A stretch of 64,000 nt of DNA from CAVPJW01 sp963705525 (GCA_963705525.1 CAVPJW010000003.1:310001-374000), one strand, 5' to 3'; positions 42,656 through 52,229 are shown, numbered from the stretch's first letter. Numbers and translations: made by a program. Notes: generated from the sequence alone by a model not told the origin.

Positions 42656-43210
42656 CCTTGGGTCCGGCGGCATGAAGTCTTCCAGGTCCACGCCGAGGCC
42701 GTCCGCCACGCGATTGATGTAGTTGAAGTAGCTGACGACCTGAACGGCGTCGTTGATCGCCTCATCGTCATGACCCGCTGCCCCCAGGCGCGCGATGTCG
42801 TCCGGTCCGACCGACGCGGGCATCTTCGTCAGCTTCTCCGCGAACTCGAAGAGCGCCGCGTCCGAGGCCGGCAGGTTTATCGTCCGCCAGTCCTGCTTGA
42901 ACCGCGCCGCGAAAACCGCATCGTCGATCTCGACCCGGAGATCGTCGGCGTGGGCCTCGACTCAATAATGACAATCGTTCGCGCGTGAGACGACGATCGC
43001 GAGCATTTCGCGAGTCGCGCGCGAGAGCCTCGACGGGCCGTGCATGAGCACGATATAGAGGTTGATGCTCGCTTCGAGCTGTTTCGGCTTGAGGCCCTGG
43101 AGGCGGACGATGTTGTAGATGCGGCCGGCACGTTTGATGGCGAGGTCGTACTGCTCGCGTAGCCTTCGGTCGGCCTCGTCGTAGCCGAAGGTGCGTATCC
43201 AGGCGGTCAT
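42641..43210 (-). CDS. Carboxymuconolactone decarboxylase/AhpD-like protein with in-frame TGA at the active-site Cys (probable selenoprotein, CxxU)
   Basis: The frame runs from ATG 43210 (MTAWIRTFGYDEADRRL) to TAA at 42641, 190 codons. It is broken only by TGA at 42964-42962. The TGA is codon 83, in ANDCHY-TGA-VEAHADD, which is the CMD/AhpD catalytic CxxCxxxH with C80, position 83 and H87. Homologues have Cys at 83. After the TGA the same frame encodes the normal rest of the domain (DAVFAARFKQDW, INDAVQVVSYFNYINRVADG). A bSECIS-like hairpin follows. With Sec the protein would be a peroxidase-like or thiol-disulfide enzyme. A substitution error or nonsense mutation is the alternative. Start overlaps the MBL stop (ATGA). 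Confidence 0.75.
42925..42944 (-). promoter_or_regulatory. Candidate bacterial SECIS hairpin
   Basis: Seventeen bases after the TGA, CGATCTC and GAGATCG form a perfect 7-bp stem around the six-base loop CGGGTC. Loop distance (24 bases) and a G within the first two loop positions satisfy the usual bacterial SECIS rules. Confidence 0.6.
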
Positions 43211-44127
43211 GGCCGTGTGCGCGCCAGGATCTCGATGCCCTCGAACTGGTAGCGTGTGACGCCCTCACGCTCGACCTTGGAGCTCGCCTTGCCCGAGGTC
43301 AGCGCCGCGAACGCGCGGGACACGCGGCCAAGGATTGCGGGCGGTGTCGTCGCCTCGTTGTGCCCGGGACAGACGCGATCGACCTGCCCTTCGAGCGCCG
43401 CCAGCCGCGCCGTGGAACGGACGTAGTCGTCAAGATTCGCATCGTTGGTGTGCGCGTAGAGCGTTGCAGGATAAATGGTGTCGCCGGTGAAGAGCATTCG
43501 GGCGGCGCGGTCCAGCACGCAGATGCTGTCGGGGGTGTGACCAGGCGTGAACAACACCTCGAGCCGGCGATCGCCGAGGTCGACGATCTCGCCGTCGTGG
43601 AGAAACCGTGAGGGCGCTATCGGATCGCGGCGGTACACCTTGGGATCGAAGCCGGGAGGCAGCGGCCGCACGACCGATTCGTCGGTAATCTGAGCCGACA
43701 GGTCGGTCACGCCGCGCGCCAGCCGTTCGCGCGAGAATGCGCAGTCGTACACCGCGACGTCTTTGTAATATTTGTCTCCACCCGTGTGGTCGAAATGCGA
43801 ATGCGAATTGATGACCAGGACCGGCTTCGTGGTGATTTGATCCACCACCGCCTTGAGATTGCCGATGCCCATTCCCGTATCGAAGAGCACGGCGCGGTCG
43901 CGCCCTTCGATCAGGTAGGAGATCGCCTCCTCGAAGTGCCCGGGTTCATAGAACGCGGTCGTGCCGGGCGCGATGCGATAGACCTCGAACCACGGGCTCT
44001 CGACCGAGACGCGCTCGAGCGTCTTGTAGACCGGTCTCGGCAGCTCGTCCGACCAGCGGCTCTGCCCGGCGACCGTCATTCCCCATCCCAGAAAGCCGAT
44101 GGCCACGCCGACGATCCGCCGCGTCAT
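43207..44127 (-). CDS. Exported MBL-fold metallohydrolase
   Basis: 306 residues from ATG 44127 (TRRIVGVAIGFLGWGMTVAG, a signal peptide). The Zn motif is INSHSHFDHTGGDKYY (HxHxDH), followed by VLFTPGHTPDSICVLD and MLFTGDTIYPATLY, and a final His in VCPGHNEATTPP. A metal-dependent hydrolase of thioesters, lactones or similar. Four bases after the upstream YtcJ-like amidohydrolase stop, and overlapping the CMD/AhpD-like start by four bases. The three form one operon. Confidence 0.87.
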   Translation of the reverse strand: MTRRIVGVAIGFLGWGMTVAGQSRWSDELPRPVYKTLERVSVESPWFEVYRIAPGTTAFYEPGHFEEAISYLIEGRDRAVLFDTGMGIGNLKAVVDQITTKPVLVINSHSHFDHTGGDKYYKDVAVYDCAFSRERLARGVTDLSAQITDESVVRPLPPGFDPKVYRRDPIAPSRFLHDGEIVDLGDRRLEVLFTPGHTPDSICVLDRAARMLFTGDTIYPATLYAHTNDANLDDYVRSTARLAALEGQVDRVCPGHNEATTPPAILGRVSRAFAALTSGKASSKVEREGVTRYQFEGIEILARTRP

Positions 44128-44131
44128 CGCG

Positions 44132-45848
44132 CTACTCGGTTTGCGACGTCGCCCGGTTGAAGACGACCTTGCCGCCCACAATCGTATAGAGCACCTCGGT
44201 TGAGAGAATCTCATCTTCGGGCACGGTCATGATGTCCTTGGACAGGATCGTGATGTCCGCCAGCTTGCCCACGTGCAGTGATCCCCTGGTGCTCTCTTCG
44301 AACGCGGCGAACGCCGCGTTCATCGTGTACGACTTGAGCGCCTGCTCCCTCGTCATGCGCTGCTCGGGATAGAAGATCGTGCCGTCCTTGAGCTTGCGCG
44401 ACACACTGGCGTAGAAGCTCGGGATCGGATTCACGTCCTCGACCGGCGCGTCGGTGCCGTTGGACACGACGGCGCCCGACTTGATCAGACTCTGCCAGAC
44501 GTAGGCGCCCTCCTGCGAGCGCTGGGGCCCCAGCCTGACCGGGACGAAGATCGCATCCGACGTGCAGTGCACGCCCTGCATCGAGGCAATGACGCCGAGC
44601 TGGCCGAATCGCGGAATGTCGTCAGGATTCAGGTGCTGGGCGTGCTCGATGCGCCAGCGCAGATCCTTCTTCTCGGGATTGGCCTTGAAGGCCGCCTCGA
44701 ACACGTTCAGGACCTCGCGATTCGCGCGGTCGCCGATCGCGTGCACGCAGAGCTGGAAGCCGTGCTGGACCGCCAGCCTCGCCGTCTCGGCAATCTCTTC
44801 CATCGGCGTCGTGTTCAACCCTGTGCTCTGCGGAAGATCCGTATACGGCTCGAGCAGCCACGCGCCGTGCGAGCCGAGCGCTCCGTCGCTCATCCGCTTG
44901 ATGCCGCGGACGGTCAACCTTTTCTCGCCGTAGTCGACCGTGCGGTACTTGTCGAGATTGGCCGCCAGCTTGTCGTTCGACTCGTTGAGCATCACCCAGA
45001 GTCGAAGCGGGAGCTTGCCTTCATCCGCCATCTTCTTCAAGAGATCGACCGTGGCGAACGAGCTCCCCGCATCCTGAAGACTCGTGATGCCCTTCGAAAT
45101 CGCTTCCTGGGATGCCATCTCGATCGCGGCGTCGGGCGAGCATCTCGTCGCCGGCCGCCATGTCGATGACCTTGCCGAGGAGCTCCTGTGCGGTTTCCTT
45201 GAAGTACCCGGTGGGATTGCCCTTCGCATCCTTCACGATCTCGCCGCCGTGGGGATTGGGAGTCGTCTTCGTGATGCCGGCGAGCTCCATCGCCTTGGCG
45301 TTGGCAAACACCGCGTGTCCGCTCGCGTGCTCGAGGACCACGGGATTGTTCGGCGAGGCCGCGCTGAGCGACGCGTGCACGGGCACGCCCTCGACGGTCG
45401 GCACTGGCATCTTGTCCCATTTGGCCTGGTGCCAGCCTCGCCCGCGAATCAGCTCGCCCGGCTTCGCCTTCTTCGCGGCCTCGGCCACCATCGAGACGAT
45501 CTCGTCGTAATTCCTGACGCTCATCAGGTTCAGCTGCAGTCTCGCATCGCCGACACCCGTGAAGTGACCGTGTCCCTCGATGAATCCGGGAATCGCGAGT
45601 TTGCCGCCGAGGTCCAGCACCTCGGTCGCATCGCCCACGTACGGCGCGATTTCCTCGTTGGTGCCTACCGCCACGATCGTGTCTCCACGCGCGGCGAGCG
45701 CCTGCACCTCAGGGTGTCGCGAATCGACGGTGACAATCTTGCCGTTCCGCAGGACGAGGGAGGCTGGCTCGACCTTGGCGCCGCAGGCGGCGACTCCGCA
45801 GGCCAGCACGAGCGAGAACGCCGAGGCGAGCAGTCGGGAAGAAGACAT
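44132..45848 (-). pseudogene. Amidohydrolase family 3 lipoprotein (YtcJ-like), one frameshift
   Basis: The N-terminal frame begins MSSSRLLASAFSLVLACGVA with a lipobox AAC. It carries IPGFIEGHGHFTGVGDARLQ (HxH) and RGRGWHQAKWDKMPVPTVEG. Near 45139 an extra C shifts the frame. The rest continues DAAIEMASQEAISKGITSLQ, LCVHAIGDRANREVLNVFEA, RIEHAQHLNPDDIPRFGQLG and VSNGTDAPVEDVNPIPSFYA. Joined, about 570 residues, like the intact relative at 35681-37390. First gene of the operon with the MBL-fold and Sec-candidate genes. Confidence 0.82.
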
Positions 45849-45862
45849 GGGGGCTCCTCAAT

Positions 45863-45905
45863 GAAAGTTCTTAGGTGTTAGTTCTTGGTTCTTGGTTCCT
45901 GGTTC
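45863..45905. repeat. Word repeat, family A (AGTTCTTAGGTGTTAGTTCTTGG)
   Basis: AAAGTTCTTAGGTGTTAGTTCTTGGTTCTTGGTTCCTGGTTC lies between the MBL-fold gene stop at 45904 and the amidohydrolase start at 45848. Confidence 0.75.
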
Positions 45906-46989
45906 ATTTCCCCGTTCCATCCATCAACTCGTACGCGCGTGCGACGCCGTGCGGGAACACGCCGACGTCCTTGATGTCCGGGAAGTGCGCGGCGTGCGCG
46001 CGCATGTCGATCTGCTTCGCGGCCTCCTCCCAGGGCACCTTCGCCGCGTGCAGCTTCTCGGCCTGCGTCCAGAAGTCCTTCAGATACTCCTGAAAGTATC
46101 CCACTCGATCTTTGCCTTTGAACGCCTGGCCATGGCCCGGCAGCACCACGTCGAAATCGAGCGCCTTCACCTTCTCGAGCGTCTCGACCCACTCGAGCGG
46201 GTACGCATCGCCGATATAGGAGATGCCCGCGGTCATGAGATCGCCGGTGATCAAGACACGCTCCTTCGGCAAAAAGACGACGATGTCGCCGCCGGTGTGG
46301 CCACGTCCGAGAAACAGCAGGCGAACCTCGCGGTTGCCACGAAAGAGCGTCATCGACTGCGTCATCGTTACCGTCGGCGCAACGGGCTTGACCGCAGCCG
46401 TCGCGGCCAGCTCGTTCTCCTGCACGGCGAGCTGTTCCTGCAGCTTCGTCCGTTCGTCAGGTTTCGCCGCGGCGATCTGCTGTTTCATTTTTTCGATCTG
46501 AGCGGGAAGGCCGCCGATGAAAAAGTTGTACGAGCGCCCGCCCTTGGAGCTGCCCGCCAGGATCATCTGCCGCGTGAACTCGTGGCCGATGATCTCGACA
46601 TCTGCCGGAAAAATCTGATTGCCGTGAACGTGGTCGAAATGAAAATGCGTGTTGACGAGGAACTTCACCGGCTTCGGCGTGATGGACTTCAGCTCTTCGA
46701 CGAGCGCCCACGCGGCCGCCGGCGAGATGTGCGAATCGACGACCATGACGTCGTTGGCGTTGATGATGATCGACGCGTTGCAGCCGACGGCGACTTTCCC
46801 CGTACCCACCGCGTGATACACATCGTCCTGAATGCGGTTGAACGTGAAGGCTTGCCCCTGATAGTCGGCACCAGGCGGCTTGGTGTACTGCGCCTGCTGC
46901 GCGATCACCGTCAAGGCGAGGATGAGGACCAGCACGCCGCCCACTGTGGTTCTGGTCGATATCGACGCGAGGATCCGTTTCGACACCAT
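45904..46989 (-). CDS. Exported MBL-fold metallohydrolase with a charged helical insertion
   Basis: 361 residues from ATG 46989 (VSKRILASISTRTTVGGVLV, signal peptide or anchor). The Zn motif is LVNTHFHFDHVHGNQIFP. The later ligands are in LFLGRGHTGGDIVVFLP and VLITGDLMTAGI, with VVLPGHGQAF near the end. Between the two halves lies an insert of about 50 residues with coiled-coil character (IEKMKQQIAAAKPDERTKLQ, EQLAVQENELAATAA). Such inserts occur in a subgroup of periplasmic MBL proteins. Substrate unknown. Confidence 0.86.
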   Translation of the reverse strand: MVSKRILASISTRTTVGGVLVLILALTVIAQQAQYTKPPGADYQGQAFTFNRIQDDVYHAVGTGKVAVGCNASIIINANDVMVVDSHISPAAAWALVEELKSITPKPVKFLVNTHFHFDHVHGNQIFPADVEIIGHEFTRQMILAGSSKGGRSYNFFIGGLPAQIEKMKQQIAAAKPDERTKLQEQLAVQENELAATAAVKPVAPTVTMTQSMTLFRGNREVRLLFLGRGHTGGDIVVFLPKERVLITGDLMTAGISYIGDAYPLEWVETLEKVKALDFDVVLPGHGQAFKGKDRVGYFQEYLKDFWTQAEKLHAAKVPWEEAAKQIDMRAHAAHFPDIKDVGVFPHGVARAYELMDGTGK

Positions 46990-47163
46990 GTCGTCACTCC
47001 ATGGATGCGACGGCGCGGCCGCCCGTCTGGCAGCCGCCAAGCCTATGTCGGCGCGCGCGCCCGTTTGTCGTCGTTTGTAATGCTGCGTCGCCCGCCTCGG
47101 GCCGCGGTCCCGAGCAATCGGCGGCCGGCACGGAGGCTATAAAGTAAGCGTAGACTATCCGCC

Positions 47164-48702
47164 ATGTCACGCTCATTTCTGCTGGTTCTGCTCGTCACAT
47201 TGACCACGACTCCCGCCAGCGGCCGCCGCGCCCCCGACACGATCTCGCTGGCCGACCTCAAGGACCGGATTGAGGGCGGATGGGCAGGCCAGATGATCGG
47301 CGTCAGCTTCGGTGCGCCGACTGAGTTCAGATATCTGGAAAAGACGATCGACGAGCCGCTCCCGGACTGGAAGCCGGAGAACGTCAGTAACGCGCTCGAC
47401 CAGGACGACCTTTACGTGGACATGACCCTGGCGGAAGTCCTGGATGAGAAGGGACTGAGCGCTTCGTCTGACGATTTCGGCGCCACGTTCAAGAACGCGC
47501 AGTACCGGCTGTGGCACGCCAACCTCGCCGCCCGTCGGGCACTCAAGCGCGGCGTTCCCGGGCGCGAGTCGGGCACGCCACGCTACAACGCGCACGCCAA
47601 CGATATCGATTTCCAGATTGAAGCCGACTTCATCGGCCTGATGGCGCCGGGACTGCCCGACGCCGCCACCGAGATGTGCTCGCGCGTCGGACGCGTGATG
47701 AACTCCGGCGACGGGATCTTCGGCGGCATGTTCGTGTCGGCCATGTACGCCGCGGCGTTCTTCGAGACCGATCCGCGCAAGGTCGTCGAGGCTGGTGTCG
47801 CCGTGCTCCCGCCTGCGAGCCCCTACGCACAAACCATCGCCGATGTGCTCGCCTGGTCGAAAGACACACCTGACGACTGGAAGGCCGTGTGGCAGAAGAT
47901 CGAGAAGAAATGGAACACGCGCGAGCCGTGTCCTGAGGGGGCGCTGAAGCCCTTCAACATCGACGCGAAGCTGAACGGCGCGTACATCGCTCTCGGCCTG
48001 CTTTTCGGGCAGGGTGACTTCGGCAAGACGATCGAGATCGCCGCACGCGCAGGGCAGGACTCCGACTGCAACCCCTCGAATGCGGGCGGCGTGCTCGGCG
48101 CAATGATTGGCTACAGTAGGATTCCCGACGTCTGGAAGTCAGGCATCCCCGCCATCGCCGATTCGAAGTTCAACTACACGAAATATACCTTCCATACAAT
48201 CGTCGACAGCACGATGGCGCGCGCGATCAAGCTGGTCGAACAGAATGGCGGACATGTTCAGGGAAACGTCATGACCCTCACCCGCCAGACCGCGAAGCCT
48301 TCGCAGGACACGTGGTGGGACGATTACGGTTCCCCAGCCGAGCGCATCGCCGTCGCCGATCCGCGCTGGAAGTTCACTGGGACGTGGGACCTCAAGGATG
48401 ACACTCGCGTGGCAGCGACCAGGGGCGCCGAGGCGACAATCGAGTTCGAGGGGACGGGCGCGATCGTCGTCGGCACGTACCTGGTCACGGGCGGGCGCGC
48501 TGACGTCTACATGGACGGTGCGTTCAACAGGAGCATCGATGGGTACTCCGACGAAGAGGAGTCCAAGACGTCGGAGGCGCTCTGGCATGCATTCAAGCTG
48601 TCACCGGGCCGGCATTCGATCAGGCTCGTCGTTCGAGGCGAACCGTTCGAGAGTTCGCGCGGTTCGGATATCGTCCTGAAGGATCTGGTGGTCTTCCGTT
48701 AG
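47164..48702 (+). CDS. Exported ADP-ribosylglycohydrolase family protein with C-terminal beta-sandwich
   Basis: A 512-residue protein with signal peptide (SRSFLLVLLVTLTTTPASG). The ADP-ribosylglycohydrolase fold motifs are DRIEGGWAGQMIGVSFGAPT, LDQDDLYVDMTLAEVL and RAGQDSDCNPSNAGGVLGAM, whose Asp residues bind Mg ions. The last 130 residues (ERIAVADPRWKFTGTWDLKD to the end) form a separate beta-rich, lectin-like domain. Exported members are thought to act on glycosides rather than ADP-ribosylated proteins. It converges with a ribose-type ABC transporter operon, with a four-base overlap at the stops (48699-48702). Confidence 0.82.
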   Translation: MSRSFLLVLLVTLTTTPASGRRAPDTISLADLKDRIEGGWAGQMIGVSFGAPTEFRYLEKTIDEPLPDWKPENVSNALDQDDLYVDMTLAEVLDEKGLSASSDDFGATFKNAQYRLWHANLAARRALKRGVPGRESGTPRYNAHANDIDFQIEADFIGLMAPGLPDAATEMCSRVGRVMNSGDGIFGGMFVSAMYAAAFFETDPRKVVEAGVAVLPPASPYAQTIADVLAWSKDTPDDWKAVWQKIEKKWNTREPCPEGALKPFNIDAKLNGAYIALGLLFGQGDFGKTIEIAARAGQDSDCNPSNAGGVLGAMIGYSRIPDVWKSGIPAIADSKFNYTKYTFHTIVDSTMARAIKLVEQNGGHVQGNVMTLTRQTAKPSQDTWWDDYGSPAERIAVADPRWKFTGTWDLKDDTRVAATRGAEATIEFEGTGAIVVGTYLVTGGRADVYMDGAFNRSIDGYSDEEESKTSEALWHAFKLSPGRHSIRLVVRGEPFESSRGSDIVLKDLVVFR

Positions 48703-49697
48703 GCCGCGCGGTGTCGCAACCGATCGAGCACGACGGCGGTCACGATGATGACGCCCGTGACGATCTCCTGTACCCAGTTCGAAATGCCAAGATGGGTGCA
48801 GCCGGATCGAATAAGGGTCATGAGCAGGGCGCCCACGAGTGATCCTGCGACCGACCCTTCACCCCCCGAGAGCGATCCCCCACCGATCACGACCGAGGCT
48901 ATGACATCCAGTTCGAGTCCCTGAGCGACGGTGGGATCGCCAACTGTCAGCCTCGAGAACTGCATCAGGCCGGCCAGGCCGTACGTCGCGGACGCGAGCG
49001 CGTACACCACACCTTTCGTCAGTCCAATGCGGATGCCGGACAGCCTCGCCGTCAGTTCGTTCGATCCGATCGCAAAGACGTGGCGCCCGAATCGCGTGTA
49101 CCGCAGGAGCGCACCGGTCATGAGCGCCATGACGACCAGTACCCAGACTCCTGGAGGCACGAGACTCCAGGATCCCGGCGCGACATCCGCGATTAGGTCG
49201 TTCAGCCACGTGAGCGGTGCGTCGATCTTCTGCTCGCCCGCCAGCCCTTTCGCGGCGCCACGGATGATGCCCATTGCCCCGAGCGTCACGATGAACGGGA
49301 TGACGCGAAGCATGGCAACGAGCGAACCGATGAAGAGCCCGCATGCGGACGCCACGAAGATTCCACCGAGCGCCGCGACCAACGGCGTGGCGCCTTTCTG
49401 CAGGAAGGCGGCGATCACAACCGTCGTCAGGGCCACGGTCGATCCCACGGACAGATCGATTCCTCCAAGCACGATGACCATCGTCATGCCCAGGGCGGCC
49501 AGGCCGACAACGGTCGTCTGCCGCACCATCGTCTGCAGATTGTCGAGCGTGGCGAACGTCTCCGGAGAGAGCGCGGAGAAGATGGCGTAGATCACCAGCC
49601 ACGCCGCAAGCGGTCCGGGCCAGCCCGACCGCGTGAGGGCCCGGCGAATCAACGAGGCCGGGCGGACGGCAGACGACGATTCGCGTGGGCTCGTCAT
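48699..49697 (-). CDS. Sugar ABC transporter permease (RbsC type)
   Basis: A 332-residue inner-membrane protein with about 8-10 hydrophobic spans. It carries the BPD_transp_2 pattern seen in RbsC: MTMVIVLGGIDLSVGSTVAL, ALLRYTRFGRHVFAIGSNEL, RLSGIRIGLTKGVVYALASA and VIGGGSLSGGEGSVAGSLVG. It is the channel of a ribose/galactose-class importer. Its start overlaps the ATPase stop by four bases, and the binding-protein gene is first, so the three form one operon (SBP, ATPase, permease). Confidence 0.92.
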   Translation of the reverse strand: MTSPRESSSAVRPASLIRRALTRSGWPGPLAAWLVIYAIFSALSPETFATLDNLQTMVRQTTVVGLAALGMTMVIVLGGIDLSVGSTVALTTVVIAAFLQKGATPLVAALGGIFVASACGLFIGSLVAMLRVIPFIVTLGAMGIIRGAAKGLAGEQKIDAPLTWLNDLIADVAPGSWSLVPPGVWVLVVMALMTGALLRYTRFGRHVFAIGSNELTARLSGIRIGLTKGVVYALASATYGLAGLMQFSRLTVGDPTVAQGLELDVIASVVIGGGSLSGGEGSVAGSLVGALLMTLIRSGCTHLGISNWVQEIVTGVIIVTAVVLDRLRHRAA

Positions 49698-51205
49698 GCC
49701 GAGTTCTGGAGCGATTCTGATCCGCCCGTCGCCTCGAGGAGGAGCGCGTCTTCGCTGAGCTCGGCGACGGGCCTGGCCGGACCGAGAACGCCGCGGTACA
49801 TGACGGACACGGCGTCGCAGACGCCGAGCAGCTCGGGAAGGGAGCTACTGACCATCAGAACCGCCTTGCCCTCGCGGGCGAGCCTGTCGATCAGTTGATA
49901 GATCGCGATCTTGCTGGAGACATCCACGCCGCGCGTCGGTTCGTCCAAGAGAAAGACATCCACGCCGCTGTGCAGCAGGCGCGCGATCGCGACCTTCTGC
50001 TGATTGCCGCCCGAGAGCTCGCCGATGGGCTGAGAGACGTCGCGGCAGCGAATCGAGAGCTCCTCGATGTGGGGCTGGCAAGCCCGCGCCTGCTCTCGAC
50101 GAAACACGAGCGGCCCCGGACCAAGACCGGACAGCCGGGCCATCGTCAGGTTGTCCGCGACGGACAGAGTCGGCGCCAGCCCTTCGAGCGCGCGATCTTC
50201 ACTCACGAATCCCACGCCCTGAGCGAGCCGCTTGGACGGTGACGCCGGACCAGTCACGACGCCAATGCGGATGTCGCCGCGGCGGACCGGGTCGAGTCCG
50301 AAGATGGATCGAAGAAGTTCCGTGCGGCCGGCTCCGACCAGTCCGGCGATGCCGAGCACCGTTCCGCCGCAGAGCGTGAGGCTCGCCGAAGCCGGTCGCT
50401 GCCGGCCCGCCAGCTCCTTGGTCTCGAGCACGGCGGCTCCGGCCGTATGAGGCGACCGGGGAAAGAACTCTTCGATCTCGCGGCCCGCCATCATCTCCAC
50501 CATCTCCATCACCGACACGTCGCGCGTCGTGCCGGCGCCCACCGTCCGGCCGTCTCTGAGCACGGTGAAGCGGTCCGTCACGCGACGCAGCTCTTCGAGA
50601 AAGTGCGAGATATAGATGACGGCCAGACCTCGACTGCGCAGCCGGCTGATGACGGCGAACAGACGATCGATCTCGGCTGCAGACAGGCTGCTGGTTGGTT
50701 CGTCGAGTATGAGCACTCGACAGGACGGCTGCGCGATGGCGCGCGCGATCTCGACCATCTGGCGCGCAGCGGGCGAGAGATCGCCGACGCGCGCCTCCGG
50801 CGATAAGTCGCGCTGCTCGAGCTCACCGAGCGCCTCAAGGGACCGTCGCCGCACTTCATGCCGACGAACGAGTCCGAAGATCGTTGGCTCCGCGCCGAGG
50901 AAGATGTTCTCCTCGACCGACAAGTGCGGCGCGAGGCTCAACTCCTGGTAGACCATCGCGACGCCGCAGTCGCGCGCCTCTTTGGGATTGCGCGGCCGGT
51001 ATTCCTCGCCGTCGAGGAGAATTCGCCCTTCGTCAGGGTAATACGCGCCCGAGAGCAGCTTCATCAGCGTGCTCTTGCCGGCGCCGTTTTCGCCGACGAC
51101 CGCGTGCACTTCTCCCGGCTCGACGTCGAGATCCACGCCGGCGAGCGCGACCGTCGGACCGAACGCCTTGCGCACGCCTCGAACGACCAAGCGGGGGGCA
51201 GGCAC
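49694..51205 (-). CDS. Sugar ABC transporter ATP-binding protein (RbsA type)
   Basis: 503 residues from GTG 51205, which gives the natural start VPAPRLVVRGVRKAFG; longer in-frame starts would run into the preceding gene. Two ABC domains are fused, as in RbsA/MglA. The first has Walker A VVGENGAGKSTLMKLLSG and the signature region DLSPAARQMVEIARAI. The second has the degenerate Walker A LVGAGRTELLRSIFG and the signature LSGGNQQKVAIARLL. Powers the sugar importer. Confidence 0.92.
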   Translation of the reverse strand: MPAPRLVVRGVRKAFGPTVALAGVDLDVEPGEVHAVVGENGAGKSTLMKLLSGAYYPDEGRILLDGEEYRPRNPKEARDCGVAMVYQELSLAPHLSVEENIFLGAEPTIFGLVRRHEVRRRSLEALGELEQRDLSPEARVGDLSPAARQMVEIARAIAQPSCRVLILDEPTSSLSAAEIDRLFAVISRLRSRGLAVIYISHFLEELRRVTDRFTVLRDGRTVGAGTTRDVSVMEMVEMMAGREIEEFFPRSPHTAGAAVLETKELAGRQRPASASLTLCGGTVLGIAGLVGAGRTELLRSIFGLDPVRRGDIRIGVVTGPASPSKRLAQGVGFVSEDRALEGLAPTLSVADNLTMARLSGLGPGPLVFRREQARACQPHIEELSIRCRDVSQPIGELSGGNQQKVAIARLLHSGVDVFLLDEPTRGVDVSSKIAIYQLIDRLAREGKAVLMVSSSLPELLGVCDAVSVMYRGVLGPARPVAELSEDALLLEATGGSESLQNSA

Positions 51206-51218
51206 GAGGTCTCTTATG

Positions 51219-52229
51219 TCACTTGAGGTATTCGTCGAGGCTGGGATTGAGGCGCGCGTGCACGTCGGGTTGATTGGCGTTCTCCGGCGTCGCAATCATG
51301 GCGCCCGTGTCGACGCGCTTGTCGATGGGCTGTCCGCGAAGATGACGGACAAGCAGCGTGACCGACATGTATCCCATCTTGAAGGGATCCTGAAGGACAA
51401 GGCCCTGGATCTCGCCCTTGCGCAGCGAGTCGGCCAGCTTGTCCGAACTGTCGAAGCCGACGAACCTGATCTTCCCGGCGAGGTTGGCGTTCTGGAGCGC
51501 GCGCAGCATGCCGAACGTCGTGGACTCGTTCGGACAGAAGATCCCGTCGACGCCGCCCTCGGCCGCCTTGAATGCCGTCAGCAGGTTCTCGCTCGCACGA
51601 AATGCCGTTTCCGTGGTGACGCCGCCGTACTGGTTCGAACTGATGACCGTGATTCCCGGATACGCGGCAACGGCATCGAGAAATCCCTGTTCTCGCTTGG
51701 TCGTGCTCGCGGATCCTTCCTGGAGGCGAAGCAGGATGACCTTTCCCCGCTCGCCGAGCAGCCTGGCCAGATGGTCGCCGCCCAGCCGACCTCCGCGATA
51801 GTTGTCGGTTGCGACAAAACTGATCTGGTCGCCGCCGTCCAGGTCTGAATCGAAGACGAGCACCGGAATACCCGCACGCGACGCCGATCGGACCGACTGG
51901 CGAAGCGCCTTGTCGTCGAGCGGCGCGAGCGCGATGCCCGAGACGCGCCGTGCCCGGAAGTCGTCAACGACCTTGATTTGTTCCTCGCGGTCGTCTTCCC
52001 TCAAGGGGCCCTTCCAGGAGATGTCCACGTCGAGTTCGCGCGCCGCCTTCACAGCACCCGCGTGAACGGATTTCCAGAATTCGTGGGTCGTCCCCTTCGG
52101 AATGACGGCGAGGGTCAGTCGGCCCGAAGAAGGTGCCTGACTCTGACGTGAGCACGCCGACAGGAGGGCGAACCCTCCGAACACAGCCAGCACGGCGACC
52201 CACGTCCGCGATTGCGTGGTTGGCATCAT
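51219..52229 (-). CDS. Sugar ABC transporter substrate-binding lipoprotein (RbsB type)
   Basis: A 336-residue lipoprotein (signal WVAVLAVFGGFALLSAC). The periplasmic-binding-protein type 1 fold is shown by LAVIPKGTTHEFWKSVHAGA, KVVDDFRARRVSGIALAPLD, FVATDNYRGGRLGGDHLARL and GIFCPNESTTFGMLRALQNA. The binding sugar cannot be named. First gene of the transporter operon, followed 13 bases later by the ATPase. The four-base convergent overlap of the operon's end with the ADP-ribosylglycohydrolase-like gene hints at ribose or a nucleoside-derived ligand. Confidence 0.92.
   Translation of the reverse strand: MMPTTQSRTWVAVLAVFGGFALLSACSRQSQAPSSGRLTLAVIPKGTTHEFWKSVHAGAVKAARELDVDISWKGPLREDDREEQIKVVDDFRARRVSGIALAPLDDKALRQSVRSASRAGIPVLVFDSDLDGGDQISFVATDNYRGGRLGGDHLARLLGERGKVILLRLQEGSASTTKREQGFLDAVAAYPGITVISSNQYGGVTTETAFRASENLLTAFKAAEGGVDGIFCPNESTTFGMLRALQNANLAGKIRFVGFDSSDKLADSLRKGEIQGLVLQDPFKMGYMSVTLLVRHLRGQPIDKRVDTGAMIATPENANQPDVHARLNPSLDEYLK

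Noticed and set aside
5204..45848. Further selenocysteine or recoding events at the other interrupted genes
   Set aside because: Those genes change reading frame at the break, so a recoded stop codon cannot explain them.
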